Program-made: the position numbers and the translations under genes
The notes under the pieces: model-generated
What the model saw: the letters and a program-made list of their open reading frames with translations, nothing else
Told to the model about the DNA's origin: nothing
Database searches by the model: none
Assembly (NCBI GenBank): GCA_964440345.1
Contig: CAYTSA010000005.1
Location: 1-64,000 of the forward strand
Direction: 5' to 3'
DNA: 64,000 nt
From: CAYTSA01 sp964440345
GTDB lineage: Bacteria > Desulfobacterota > Desulfovibrionia > Desulfovibrionales > Desulfovibrionaceae
In this document: positions 33,312 through 41,876 of the stretch, piece after piece
Numbering within the stretch: position 1 is the first letter of the stretch
Layout of the letters: the number at the start of each line of letters is the position of its first letter

Positions 33312-34535
33312 ATGACGCAAAGCGCCAACCCCCGCATCATCACCATGGGCTTCATGGTTGCCGGCAACCTTATCGGCGCCGGGATTCTTGGCTTGCCCGT
33401 CAACCTGGGTCTGGCCGGCCTGTGGCCCGCCCTGCTGGGCAACGGGCTTGTCTGTCTGCTCATGTACAGTACTGCCTGCATTCTGGCCGGACAAAAGAGT
33501 CTGACCGAAAGCAAGACCGCAGATTATCCAACCCTGTTTCAAAAAGAGTTGGGCGCTGGGGGCAAATGGGTTGCCGTGGCCGGCAACCTGCTCATTTTGT
33601 ACGGCTTGCTCACCGCCTATCTGGGCGGGGCCGGACAAGCGCTCGCGAGCATGTTTCCCTTGGCGCCGCCGTTGGTTTTCACTCTGCTCTTCTGGGGGGC
33701 GGCGTCCGGACTGACGCTCTTTGGCATGGAAATCCTGCGCCAGGGCAACGCCCTGCTCATGACCCTGCTGCTGGTCTCTTTCACCGCTCTGGTGGTTTTT
33801 TGCCTGCAAAAGGCGGACGTCAGCCGGCTCGCCAGCCATGACTGGGGATTCGCCCCCGCCACGCTGCCCATTCTGGTGACAGCATTCAATTTTCACAACC
33901 TCATTCCCACCCTGTGCCGGTCTGTGGAGCACGACCACCAGGCAGTGCGCCGGGCAATGGCCCTGGGCATACTCCTTGGCCTGGCCATGAACGTGGTCTG
34001 GATAACAGCTGTCACCGCCGCCCTGCCCCTTTCCGGCAACGGCGGCGTCTCCATCCTCTCTGCATTTCAGCAAAACCAGCCGGCCACCGTGCCTTTGGCC
34101 GCCTTGCTGCACTCCAATGTCTTCAGCGTCATTGCCCTGGTGTTCACCTTGCTGGCCATAACCACGTCATACATGACCACCGGGACAGCGCTGACCAGCT
34201 TTCTGACCGACTTGGCCGGCTCCTGGAGCCGCAGACCAGGCCACGGCCTTGTGGCGGCGCTGTGCTTTGGCCCGCCTCTGGCTGTGGCCCTGACGTACCC
34301 GGACCTGTTCCTCACAGCGCTCAACGTGGTCGGAGGCGTGGGCATTGGTTTGATTTTCGGCGTACTGCCCGCCCTGGTGTGCATTCGCCAAAGCCGGTCA
34401 AGAATGCTCACGGCCGCGGGCTGGGCTCTGCTACTGGCGTTCGGAACGGTTCTTTTGCTGGAAATTGGACAAGAGCTGGGCATGCTGCAGATTCATCCGT
34501 CAGTTGAACATTGGAACGTAACGGTAGGAAAATGA
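33312..34535 (+). CDS. Aromatic amino acid permease (HAAAP, TyrP/TnaB-like)
   Basis: 407 residues with about eleven membrane segments. The N-terminal GFMVAGNLIGAGILGLPV is the family's substrate-binding signature, with FNFHNLIPTLCRSVEHDHQAVRRAM in the middle (compare FGFHGSIPSL in TyrP). Such carriers take up tyrosine, tryptophan or serine/threonine by proton symport. AAGGAGGCATGT precedes the ATG. Proximity to serine dehydratase favours serine as substrate, but this is inference. Its stop overlaps the start of a broken racemase gene as ATGA. Confidence 0.85.
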   Translation: MTQSANPRIITMGFMVAGNLIGAGILGLPVNLGLAGLWPALLGNGLVCLLMYSTACILAGQKSLTESKTADYPTLFQKELGAGGKWVAVAGNLLILYGLLTAYLGGAGQALASMFPLAPPLVFTLLFWGAASGLTLFGMEILRQGNALLMTLLLVSFTALVVFCLQKADVSRLASHDWGFAPATLPILVTAFNFHNLIPTLCRSVEHDHQAVRRAMALGILLGLAMNVVWITAVTAALPLSGNGGVSILSAFQQNQPATVPLAALLHSNVFSVIALVFTLLAITTSYMTTGTALTSFLTDLAGSWSRRPGHGLVAALCFGPPLAVALTYPDLFLTALNVVGGVGIGLIFGVLPALVCIRQSRSRMLTAAGWALLLAFGTVLLLEIGQELGMLQIHPSVEHWNVTVGK

Positions 34536-34778
34536 AGACGACAGGTCTGCTGGGCGGCATGAGCTGGGAGTCCACCCGGCCCTACTACCGGGAACTGAAC
34601 AAGGGCGTGAAAAGCACAGCTGGGCGACCTGCATTCCGCGCCCATCGTCCTCTACAGCGTCGATATTGCGCCCATAGAAGAGCACATGCGCGCTGGCGAC
34701 TGGGACGCCGCGGTTCCCCTGCTGGACACAACGCTGGCGCACGTAGAGGCGGCGCTGTGTTTTGCTCTGGCTGAGTAG
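34532..34778 (+). pseudogene. Aspartate/glutamate racemase family gene, frameshifted and truncated
   Basis: The 5' part reads MKTTGLLGGMSWEST, PYYRELNKGVKS, the start of an Asp/Glu racemase. At about 34616 the reading frame shifts, and the continuation appears one frame over as QLGDLHSAPIVLYSVDIAP and EEHMRAGDWDAA, ending in TAG at 34776. Only about 82 of some 230 codons remain; both catalytic cysteines of the full-length family are incomplete or missing. The gene was the third of the serine dehydratase-permease operon. Confidence 0.8.
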
Positions 34779-34790
34779 GCGCGGGGCTGG

Positions 34791-35162
34791 CTACGTCTTA
34801 TCTTCAAAGGCCGGAACAACCTGTTCCCGGTCTATGGCGTCGGCGTCTGGAGCAGCGTAACGGACAATGTTGCGCAGGTGGGCGTAGCTTTCCTCGTCCA
34901 TGCCAAGATAGTCCAAACCTATCTCCCGGCCCCGATGGCGGACTACCGTGGCCTCCACCTGCAAAGAAAGGTCTGCAGCCAAGGAAATGGTCACGGTGCA
35001 GACGTCGCCTTCGTGCAAGTTGTGCTCTTCCTGCTGCACCTGACAAAGCAGCCCTTTCAGGCTCACGTTCTCGGTGACCATTTCTACGGTCTGGCCTTTA
35101 CGGCGCAATGTCCCGTCAAACTGCCCGTCCACCCGTGTGCGCTTGCGGCTGTCGCTGTCCAT
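34791..35162 (-). CDS. PilZ domain protein
   Basis: 123 residues. The cyclic di-GMP binding motif is visible: RKRTRVDG near residue 6 (RxxxR) and ENVSLKG near 32 (D/NxSxxG), followed by beta strands VTISLAADLSLQVEATVVRH and GLDYLGMDEESYAHLRNIV. This is a single-domain PilZ receptor. It follows the periplasmic fusion-protein gene by 32 bases on the same strand and may be co-transcribed. The HD-GYP enzyme at 15108 could regulate the ligand. Confidence 0.88.
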   Translation of the reverse strand: MDSDSRKRTRVDGQFDGTLRRKGQTVEMVTENVSLKGLLCQVQQEEHNLHEGDVCTVTISLAADLSLQVEATVVRHRGREIGLDYLGMDEESYAHLRNIVRYAAPDADAIDREQVVPAFEDKT

Positions 35163-35194
35163 GCTGTTTGCCCCCCTTGCGTGTACTGAACCAG

Positions 35195-36349
35195 TTAGAA
35201 TGTTTCGTAGATGTCCACTTCCAGCTCATACGGAAAAGGCAGCAAATCCGTGATCATGCGTACAACCCTTCGCCCCGGGTCCGGCTCTGTGAGCACCAGC
35301 ACGCCACGGCCAAATTCAAAAAGCATTCTGCGCTCCATGGCTGTGGGCCAGGCAATGGAGCCGTCCCCGCGCACTGAGACCGCGGCCCGCAGCTCCGGGT
35401 CGCCGCTGCTCACGGCGTTCTGTATGGCCACCGCCAAGGCTGAGACGCTGATATTGTATTCGCCGTTTTCTATATTGCAGCCAGTGTACAAGTTGCCGGC
35501 CCTGGTGAGCACCGCTCCGCCCATGGGTTGTTGTGAATATGGGGCGTAGGCGTTCACTGCAGCCTTTGCAGCGGCGAGGACAAGCTGTTGTTGTTCGTCC
35601 TTATCCAGTTCCGGCACAAACCAGCGCCGGAAAATAGCGTCGTATTCGCCGTTGTCCCGCACCCGGCGCATGCCTTCATTCAGCAGCTGCAGCAGGTCCG
35701 GGAAGTCCTTGTTCACGGCAAAGAACATGTTGGTCACAGCCAGGGGGGTGCCCACGGCGCTGATGTTCTTGTAATTGAGTTTTTCCAGGTAATAGTATGT
35801 GGTTTTACCGGGACCGCAATAAGCCGCCACTTGGCTGGACCGCAACGCCTTGATCCCTTCCAGGTCGGAATCGTACAACTTGATGTTCATGCCCCCGAAT
35901 TCCTCAAGCACGCGCTGATACAAGGATCCTTTTTCCACAGCCACGGTTTGGCCGCGCAGTTGCGTGACGTTGCCGGTGCGGTTCTCGTTTTTGGTAAACA
36001 TTTTAACGCGCAGCGGCAGGGTCGGCTGGTCATTGAAATTATACAGTTTCATCCGCTGCTGCGTTCTAGCCATGCCCGAGGTCATGTGTATGTCCCCGGC
36101 GGACAGCTCCAGTTGAACTCGTTCCCACTTCATGGGCTTGAAGACCAACTCCACGTCCTGGCCCCGCAACACTGCGCGCAACAGCTCCACGTCAAAACCG
36201 GCGGGCTCGCCGTTTGTCTCAAATGAATAGGGAGGAAACTCCCGGTCAAAGCCGTAGATGTATTTGGGCGTTTGCGCCACAGACAGCGCAGGAAAAACTA
36301 TCATGGCCGCCAAAATGAGCAGCGTAACCGTCAACAGCTGTGTCCGCAT
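35195..36349 (-). CDS. Periplasmic SBP_bac_3 domain fused to a zinc-less cytidine-deaminase-like domain
   Basis: 384 residues. Signal peptide 1-26; SBP_bac_3 domain about 28-246 (YIYGFDREFPPYSFETNGEPAGF, EKGSLYQRVLEEFGG). Residues 254-374 follow the cytidine deaminase fold: AYAPYSQQPMGGAVLTRAG (268-285), the nucleoside-binding GCNIEN (290-295), AVSSGDPELRAAV. The catalytic CAER motif is replaced by SALA (303-306) and PCGAC by WPTAM (about 334-338), so the zinc ligands and catalytic glutamate are gone. The domain should be exported and inactive as a deaminase, perhaps binding a nucleoside. Downstream is a PilZ gene. I know of no described protein with this combination; function unknown. Confidence 0.8.
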   Translation of the reverse strand: MRTQLLTVTLLILAAMIVFPALSVAQTPKYIYGFDREFPPYSFETNGEPAGFDVELLRAVLRGQDVELVFKPMKWERVQLELSAGDIHMTSGMARTQQRMKLYNFNDQPTLPLRVKMFTKNENRTGNVTQLRGQTVAVEKGSLYQRVLEEFGGMNIKLYDSDLEGIKALRSSQVAAYCGPGKTTYYYLEKLNYKNISAVGTPLAVTNMFFAVNKDFPDLLQLLNEGMRRVRDNGEYDAIFRRWFVPELDKDEQQQLVLAAAKAAVNAYAPYSQQPMGGAVLTRAGNLYTGCNIENGEYNISVSALAVAIQNAVSSGDPELRAAVSVRGDGSIAWPTAMERRMLFEFGRGVLVLTEPDPGRRVVRMITDLLPFPYELEVDIYETF

Positions 36350-36458
36350 ACGTTTTCCTCACACTATACAGCGCGCCAAAGCAGTTTATTCTGAATTTGC
36401 GCCAGCATACTGCGTCTGCAGGCTTAAGACAAGCCCATAGGGAACGGCAAAGCAAGGG

Positions 36459-37241
36459 CTAGCCAAAAGTATTTTCCCGGACCCGGGCGACTATGGCCTC
36501 CAGCCGGTCTGTGTGGCGTGCATACAGTTCCTTGCCAAAGGCGGTGACGTCTTTGCGCACTTTTTCCAGTGGCGGCAGGTCCGGCAGGGCGACGATGCCC
36601 AGCTCCCGCCGGTCGATAAAGGCCATCGCCATGCTGTTGTCCAGACCGCAGCCCCACTCGCCGCAGGGCGCGCCCATGACCTTTTCGGCCTCCATGCGCT
36701 CCGTGTCCATAGACCGGGCAAAGCCAATGGCGCAACTGGCGCTGTTCTCCTTATTCACCCGGCCCACGTTGTGGTTGACCAGGTCCGCCAGCCGCATAAG
36801 GTCCACATAGTTGACGCTCATACGCTTGCGGCCTTGCGCATCTGTTATGTGGTCGCCGTACAAATACCTGTCGCAGGCTTCCCTGGTGCGCTCGTAAACC
36901 CGGCGTAGCAACCGGATGTAACGTTTTTTCGCGGTCAGCCCGGAAGGCATGGCAAATCGAAGCCCGGCCCGTTGCGGGTCTACGAGCATGGGCAGATACA
37001 ACTGACAAGCGTTTACGGTCTCAAAAAAGGGGGCAGCCGCCTCCCCGTCCAAGAGCAGAGCATACAGCAAGTCGGCCCGCTGCACGGCCTCCTCGCGCCG
37101 GGGCCGCAGCTGCTCCGCTTTTTCCCGCAGCAGATCCTGCATGTCCTCCACATCGCGGCGGCGGCCAAAATAGTTGTTGGCTGCTTCGATCAATACTTCC
37201 TGCTGCAACCCGTCAGCAAAATCTTCAAATCTATTGCTCAT
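36459..37241 (-). CDS. Conserved-looking hypothetical protein, soluble
   Basis: 260 residues from ATG 37241, preceded by an AGG-containing site. It is mostly helical and charged (RFEDFADGLQQEVLIEAANNYF, RKRMSVNYVDLMRLADLVNHNVGRVNKEN), with a middle cysteine/glycine stretch (GAPCGEWGCGLDN). There is no signal peptide or membrane segment. A longer open frame extends upstream to 37859, but that part lies opposite the CinA-type gene and is compositionally a shadow. I do not recognise the family. It could be a regulatory or structural cytoplasmic protein. Stop TAG. Confidence 0.65.
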   Translation of the reverse strand: MSNRFEDFADGLQQEVLIEAANNYFGRRRDVEDMQDLLREKAEQLRPRREEAVQRADLLYALLLDGEAAAPFFETVNACQLYLPMLVDPQRAGLRFAMPSGLTAKKRYIRLLRRVYERTREACDRYLYGDHITDAQGRKRMSVNYVDLMRLADLVNHNVGRVNKENSASCAIGFARSMDTERMEAEKVMGAPCGEWGCGLDNSMAMAFIDRRELGIVALPDLPPLEKVRKDVTAFGKELYARHTDRLEAIVARVRENTFG

Positions 37242-37355
37242 GCCTCTGCGCCTGGTTAGATTTTTGTATTTCTCTCTCACTATAGGCCGGACAGGCGTGC
37301 TGTCAAATGACGATTTCACCTTGAGCCGGTTGCGCGCTTGGCGTATTCTGCAGGC

Positions 37356-37877
37356 ATGAATACGCATAACATGAACAACACTGTGGAGCAGCTGGGCAAA
37401 GCGCTGCTCGCCAAGAAATGGACCCTGGCCACAGCGGAGTCGTGCACTGGAGGTCTGATCAGCTCCACCTTGACGGACACGCCGGGCAGCTCCGCCTGGT
37501 TCGCCGGCGGGGTGGTTGCTTACGCCAACCAGGTGAAACGCCGATTGCTGGGAGTTGCTGCAGATACGCTGCAGGCTTATGGCGCTGTAAGCGAAGCAAC
37601 GGTGCAGCAGATGGCCCAGGGCGTCTGCCGGCTGTGCAAAGCGAACATGGCGGTGGCGGTCTCCGGCGTTGCCGGCCCGGGCGGAGGCGCGCCGGAAAAA
37701 CCCGTGGGCACAGTCTGGATAGCTTGGGCCATGTGCGCTGGGGACGACATTGCCGTCACGGCCGACCAGTACCAGTTTTCTGGCGACCGCATAGCTATAA
37801 AAAGGCAAACGGCAGAGGCGGCCATAACCGGAACGCTGGACCTGCTCGCAGCAAAACAAGCCGGGGAAAGCGGGTGA
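37356..37877 (+). CDS. CinA-family nicotinamide-nucleotide amidohydrolase
   Basis: 173 residues. Matches the C-terminal domain of CinA (PncC): ATAESCTGGLISSTLTD, FAGGVVAYANQVKRRLLGV, and SGVAGPGGGAPEKPVGTVWIA. The enzyme deamidates nicotinamide mononucleotide to recycle NAD, with a serine in the AESCTGG region as nucleophile. It is a stand-alone amidohydrolase with no N-terminal MoeA-like domain. ATG 37356 was chosen; ATG 37371 is an alternative. It overlaps the next gene by four bases (GTGA). Confidence 0.9.
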   Translation: MNTHNMNNTVEQLGKALLAKKWTLATAESCTGGLISSTLTDTPGSSAWFAGGVVAYANQVKRRLLGVAADTLQAYGAVSEATVQQMAQGVCRLCKANMAVAVSGVAGPGGGAPEKPVGTVWIAWAMCAGDDIAVTADQYQFSGDRIAIKRQTAEAAITGTLDLLAAKQAGESG

Positions 37878-38431
37878 TCCGGGCTTTTGTGGGGCTTCCC
37901 CTGCCCGAAACGTATCAATCCGGCTTGAACGAGCTGCGCGCCCGCTTTGCGCCGCGCATCAGCTCCCGGCTGGCCTGGACGCGGCCGGGCAACTGGCATC
38001 TGACCCTGAAATTTCTCGGCAATTGCTCTGAGGACGGCCTGAAAAACACAACTCGCGCCCTGGAAACCGTGGAGTGGGCGAGCTATTCATTGCAGGCCGG
38101 CCAGGCCGGCGTTTTCCCGCCCCGGGGCAAGCCCCGGGTGCTCTGGCTGGGGCTGGAGACCGGCGCTGCTGAAAGCACTGCGCTGGCCAAAGTTATTGAA
38201 GACGCCTTGTCGTCCGCGGGTTTTGCGCCAGAGGAGCGGCCGTTTCGGCCGCATTTGACCCTAGCCCGGGTCAAGCAGCCGCAGCGCGACCCCTGGCCGG
38301 AGCTGCTGCAAGACATTTCGGCAAAAGAATGGACCCCGGTCTGCATAGCGCGTTTTGTGCTCTGGCGATCAGACCTTTCCTCACAGGGGTCCAAGTACAC
38401 GCCCCTGGGCGAATTCCCCGCCCAGGGATGA
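37874..38431 (+). CDS. thpR: RNA 2',3'-cyclic phosphodiesterase
   Basis: 185 residues from GTG 37874. A 2H phosphoesterase with both HxTL motifs: HLTLKFLG near residue 43 and HLTLARVK near 127. These open 2',3'-cyclic phosphates on RNA ends. The spacing and the IRAFVGLPLP start match the LigT/ThpR family. It is translationally coupled to the CinA-type gene, a frequent genomic pairing. Its stop abuts that of the convergent glycosyltransferase gene with no intervening base. Confidence 0.92.
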   Translation: MIRAFVGLPLPETYQSGLNELRARFAPRISSRLAWTRPGNWHLTLKFLGNCSEDGLKNTTRALETVEWASYSLQAGQAGVFPPRGKPRVLWLGLETGAAESTALAKVIEDALSSAGFAPEERPFRPHLTLARVKQPQRDPWPELLQDISAKEWTPVCIARFVLWRSDLSSQGSKYTPLGEFPAQG

Positions 38432-39457
38432 TCACCCCAGCAGCCGGTCAAGCACATTGTCCCAACTAATGCGCAGGGATGCGTAGTATTCCCGGCCGGC
38501 CCGGCCCATGGCCGCGGCCCGGGACTGGTCCGCCCAGAGATATTCTATGGCCGCGGCAACGGCTTCCGGCTGCGGCTCCACCGCCAATCCGGTTTCACCG
38601 TGGACGACAAACTCCAGCGGTCCCCCGGAATCTGCACACGTGATCACCGGCTTTGACGAGAGCATGGCCTCCAGCGTCACGTAGCCTAAGTCTTCGTCAA
38701 AGGGACCGAAAAAGACTCCCAAGCAACGGGCGTAGAGGGCGCGCATCACTGCGTCGTCCACACGTCCGGGCAGCAGCACTGCGTCTTCCAAATCATAAGA
38801 CGCGGCCAACTGGCGCAGGCGGGGGGTCTGGCCGCCCTCCCCAGGCAATATGGCCCGCACAGGGGACCTGACCAGCCGCATGGCCTCTATGAGCAGCTCC
38901 TGGCGCTTCAAGGTTTCGTGCCGGCTGGGGAAAAAGATGTACGGCAAGGGCTCGTCACAATAAAACAACTCCGGCGCATGGGGCGGATGGAGCAGGGGCT
39001 CCGCCTGCAACCCGCAGAACCGCTGCAACCGGCCAGCCACGTTGGCGGAGTTAGCGAAAAGCTGGCTGGCCCGCGGCAGGCGCTCTGCGTCCATGGCCCT
39101 GATGCGCTGTGTCAATTTTCTCTGGGCCGGCGTGGCCAGCCTGGCGTCGTAGAGTTCGTAGGCGGCCCTGTGTTGGTGCATTATCCAGACCACGTGGTCC
39201 GGGTGTTCGCTGTACCAAGCTGGAAACTGCAGAGAGAGCAGCTTGTCCGGGGCCAGGCCGTTAAAGCTGCTGCAGTCCAAAGCGGCAAAGTGCTCCATAG
39301 ACCGCTCCACAGCAGACTCCGGATGGTAGGAAAAAGGCGCGGCAAGACGGCAGACATCGTGACCATGGCGGCGCAGAGCCGCTTCCAGGCCGTCCAGGTG
39401 ACGGTCCGCCCCGCCCTGCATAAAAGGGCTGACCACGGTATTTAAAAGAATCCTCAT
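38432..39457 (-). CDS. GT4-type glycosyltransferase
   Basis: 341 residues. The N-terminal MRILLNTVVSPFMQGGADRHLDGLEAALRRHGHDV is the acceptor-binding GT-B half; the C-terminal half has FPSRHETLKRQELLIEAM, LLPGRVDDAVMRALYARC, and GYVTLEAMLSSKPVITCADSGGPLEFVVHGETGL, the glycine-rich and glutamate nucleotide-sugar region of GT4. It overlaps the end of the methyltransferase gene (ATGA), so the two are coupled. Likely role: building a surface polysaccharide or modifying a protein; sugar donor unknown. Confidence 0.88.
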   Translation of the reverse strand: MRILLNTVVSPFMQGGADRHLDGLEAALRRHGHDVCRLAAPFSYHPESAVERSMEHFAALDCSSFNGLAPDKLLSLQFPAWYSEHPDHVVWIMHQHRAAYELYDARLATPAQRKLTQRIRAMDAERLPRASQLFANSANVAGRLQRFCGLQAEPLLHPPHAPELFYCDEPLPYIFFPSRHETLKRQELLIEAMRLVRSPVRAILPGEGGQTPRLRQLAASYDLEDAVLLPGRVDDAVMRALYARCLGVFFGPFDEDLGYVTLEAMLSSKPVITCADSGGPLEFVVHGETGLAVEPQPEAVAAAIEYLWADQSRAAAMGRAGREYYASLRISWDNVLDRLLG

Positions 39458-41181
39458 TTGGAGCCGACGAGGCTGTAATCCCGTGAAACTGTCAGATAAT
39501 CCTCAAGGGATCTGAAGTCCTGATCTTTTGCCGGAATCAATTCGGGCTGGCGGCCGCTGCTATGGAAATAGGCCGTGCTCTCTTGAAAGCCCCGGTAGAG
39601 CACAATGAACTCCAGCGTTTCCGGGAAAATGGGGTTGCGGTGCGTGGGGTCCCGGTAGAAATCGCCGGCGCCGACGAGGATATTGCGGGGGTTTGGCGTT
39701 TCCAGGATCAGCAGGCCCCCGGGCTCCAGCGCCCGATAAGCCAGGTCAACAAACTCCACCATGGTTTCGTTGTCGAGATGCTCCACCATGTGGAAGCTGG
39801 TGAGCACGCACAGAGAGCCGGGCTCCAGCTGCTTGAGGTATTCCAAGCCGTCCATGTGCTCTGTCTGCAGCCCCCGTTCGCGGCATTCCTCCACCATGGA
39901 AACATTCAGGTCTACGCCCATGGCGTCAAACCCCTGCTCTTTGCACAGCTCCAGCCATTCGCCCCGGCCGCAACCGATGTCCACAATACGTTTGCCCGTA
40001 CAGCCGACCATGGCCCTTTCTACAACCGTCAGATACATGGCCTGCCGCCGCTTGATCTCTTGGCGGGTTCCCCGGAACCGGTCTTCCAGAGAAAGGTACA
40101 TCGCGTCCAAAAGGTCCTGTCGCTCGCCGCTCAGTGTTTGCAGCTGTTCTGCGTCAAATGGCTCTGGCATGCGGTTTCGCGCTTCGGTTAAAAGCAACCG
40201 CAAGCGCTGCTGCTGTTCTATGAGCATCAGCTTGTGATCGTGCAGCATCTGGCTGTTAGCGTTGACGGCTTGTTGCGCCGCAGCGTATTTGGATTCCAGG
40301 TTGTTGGCCGTCTCTGTCAACTGTGCATACTGCTCGTCTAGCTTACTGTTCAAAGCGGGGACATCTTTGTCTATTATTGAATATAACTTGCCATATAAAT
40401 CCGGAATCTCTCTACTGCGCACATGCAGCATCTGATCGTACAAAGACGTAATATCTGTCATCTGCAACGTGTCTATGCGTTTACTTAAAGAGACCAGGCC
40501 GCTGGCTCGCTCCTTTGCGCCTTCTTCCATCCCGTTCAGCTGTTCGCGCAAGCGGGTGTTTTCATCCACCAGCGCCTGCAGGGTGGGCAACAGCTGGTTG
40601 TGCGCTGCAGCCAGTTCATCTATGCGTGTGTTGGCCGTGGCCTCCACGGAAAGCAGCGAACGCAGATACCGCGGGGCCTGCAGCAACGAGAGGCCCGCGC
40701 GCAGAAAATAGCCCGCCACTGGCGTCCGGCAGGCGGTCTGCACGGCAAAGGGCACAGCCAGACCGCGTACAAGCACGCCGGCCTTGCGGCCCTCTGGCGA
40801 GTACCGCAGCCGGCCCAGGATTTCAATTTTCGTTATCTGGCCTTGTTGCAGCTTTGTCAGAAAATGGTCCACGCCCGAAGGATCGGGCGAGCGCTTGAGC
40901 AGCGCGTGGTAGGCGTTTTGGAGAAACTGGCGGCCGTGAAAACGGGTCAACTCGTCCAAAGAGTAGTCGCGGCGCTCCTCCACGTCCTCCGGCAGACTGA
41001 CCGGGCCGTGCTGCGCGTACAAAGCCTCACTGGCGCCGTAGCCCGCAGCCGGTTGACCCACAGCTGTGGCGGCGCACGCTCTCAAAGGCTCCGGTTCTGG
41101 CTCCGGGCGCCGCTCCCGGGCTTCTCTGGTAATTTTATCCAACAATTCCTGAGCGGTAGTCGCGTTTTTCGCCTCAGACAT
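39454..41181 (-). CDS. DUF4214-coiled-coil-SAM methyltransferase protein
   Basis: 575 residues. Residues about 75-130 match a DUF4214-type segment (FLQNAYHALLKRSPDPSGVDHFL...ILGRLRYSPEG). About 185-350 is a long coiled coil (LEPTL-like heptads: ENTRLREQLNGMEEGAKERAS, TETANNLESKYAAAQQAVNAN). About 385-560 is a class I methyltransferase with VDIGCGRGEWLELC, GVDLN and SFHMVEHLDNETMVEF. The design resembles WbdD-like chain-length controllers of polysaccharide, where a methyltransferase caps glycans and a coiled coil acts as ruler. Start 41181 has AAGGACC upstream. Coupled to the glycosyltransferase. Confidence 0.82.
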   Translation of the reverse strand: MSEAKNATTAQELLDKITREARERRPEPEPEPLRACAATAVGQPAAGYGASEALYAQHGPVSLPEDVEERRDYSLDELTRFHGRQFLQNAYHALLKRSPDPSGVDHFLTKLQQGQITKIEILGRLRYSPEGRKAGVLVRGLAVPFAVQTACRTPVAGYFLRAGLSLLQAPRYLRSLLSVEATANTRIDELAAAHNQLLPTLQALVDENTRLREQLNGMEEGAKERASGLVSLSKRIDTLQMTDITSLYDQMLHVRSREIPDLYGKLYSIIDKDVPALNSKLDEQYAQLTETANNLESKYAAAQQAVNANSQMLHDHKLMLIEQQQRLRLLLTEARNRMPEPFDAEQLQTLSGERQDLLDAMYLSLEDRFRGTRQEIKRRQAMYLTVVERAMVGCTGKRIVDIGCGRGEWLELCKEQGFDAMGVDLNVSMVEECRERGLQTEHMDGLEYLKQLEPGSLCVLTSFHMVEHLDNETMVEFVDLAYRALEPGGLLILETPNPRNILVGAGDFYRDPTHRNPIFPETLEFIVLYRGFQESTAYFHSSGRQPELIPAKDQDFRSLEDYLTVSRDYSLVGSK

Positions 41182-41351
41182 GGTGGTCCTTTTATCCTGC
41201 ATGAGAGTGGGCTGCCTGGTTGCGCCACGGCCCCGGGGACCGCGCATGCATGCTGATATTACTGAGAACACAAAATGGTTAACATTTTGTTGCTCGAAGT
41301 AATAGACGCAGGATACTGTAAAATCAAGACTACGCAGGCAACCGCTGGCTG

Positions 41352-41840
41352 TTAGCCAGCGTTGTACTCGCCGCTGCGGCCGCCGCTTTTGTGCAGCAAG
41401 CGGCAACCGTCGATGACAATGTCTTTTTGCACGGCTTTGCACATGTCGTAGATGGTCAGCGCAGCCGCCTGACAGGCGGTCAGGGCCTCCATCTCCACGC
41501 CGGTCTTGCCTGTGGTCCGGGTTTCTGCGGTAATGCGCACTTCATGGGTTGCAGCGTCCGGCTCGAACGAAACATCCACATAGGTGAGAAACAGCGGGTG
41601 ACACATGGGGATGAGCTCGGCCGTCTTTTTGGCCGCCATGACCCCGGCTATTTTGGCTGTATTCAGCACGTCGCCCTTGGGCAAGGCCTTTTCCTGCAGC
41701 ATGGCAAAGGTGCTGGCAGAGAGCCGGACTGTGCAGCCGGCCACAGCCTTGCGTACGGTGTCGTCCTTGGCGCCCACGTCCACCATGCGCGCTGCGCCGT
41801 TTGCATCCACATGGGAAAGCCGGGTCATGTCGTCAGACAT
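41352..41840 (-). CDS. moaC: Cyclic pyranopterin monophosphate synthase
   Basis: 162 residues. Acts second in molybdenum cofactor synthesis, converting the MoaA product to cyclic pyranopterin monophosphate. Conserved MoaC blocks: GAARMVDV, KGDVLNTAKIAGVMAAKKT, ELIPMCHPL (active site Cys-His), TGKTGVEMEALTACQAAALTIYDMCKA, and LHKSGGRSGEY. The start at 41840 has AAGGAG just upstream. It lies 36 bases downstream of dnaJ in gene order reversed, i.e. adjacent but not obviously functionally linked. Molybdenum or tungsten enzymes are expected in sulfate reducers. Confidence 0.95.
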   Translation of the reverse strand: MSDDMTRLSHVDANGAARMVDVGAKDDTVRKAVAGCTVRLSASTFAMLQEKALPKGDVLNTAKIAGVMAAKKTAELIPMCHPLFLTYVDVSFEPDAATHEVRITAETRTTGKTGVEMEALTACQAAALTIYDMCKAVQKDIVIDGCRLLHKSGGRSGEYNAG

Positions 41841-41876
41841 GCACACTCCTTACGAGCGTTTGTAAACCAACAGGTC

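Noticed and set aside
36459..37859. Extended 466-residue version of the hypothetical protein at 36459-37241
   Set aside because: The extra 206 residues lie opposite the CinA-type gene and have shadow composition; the start at 37241 is better placed.
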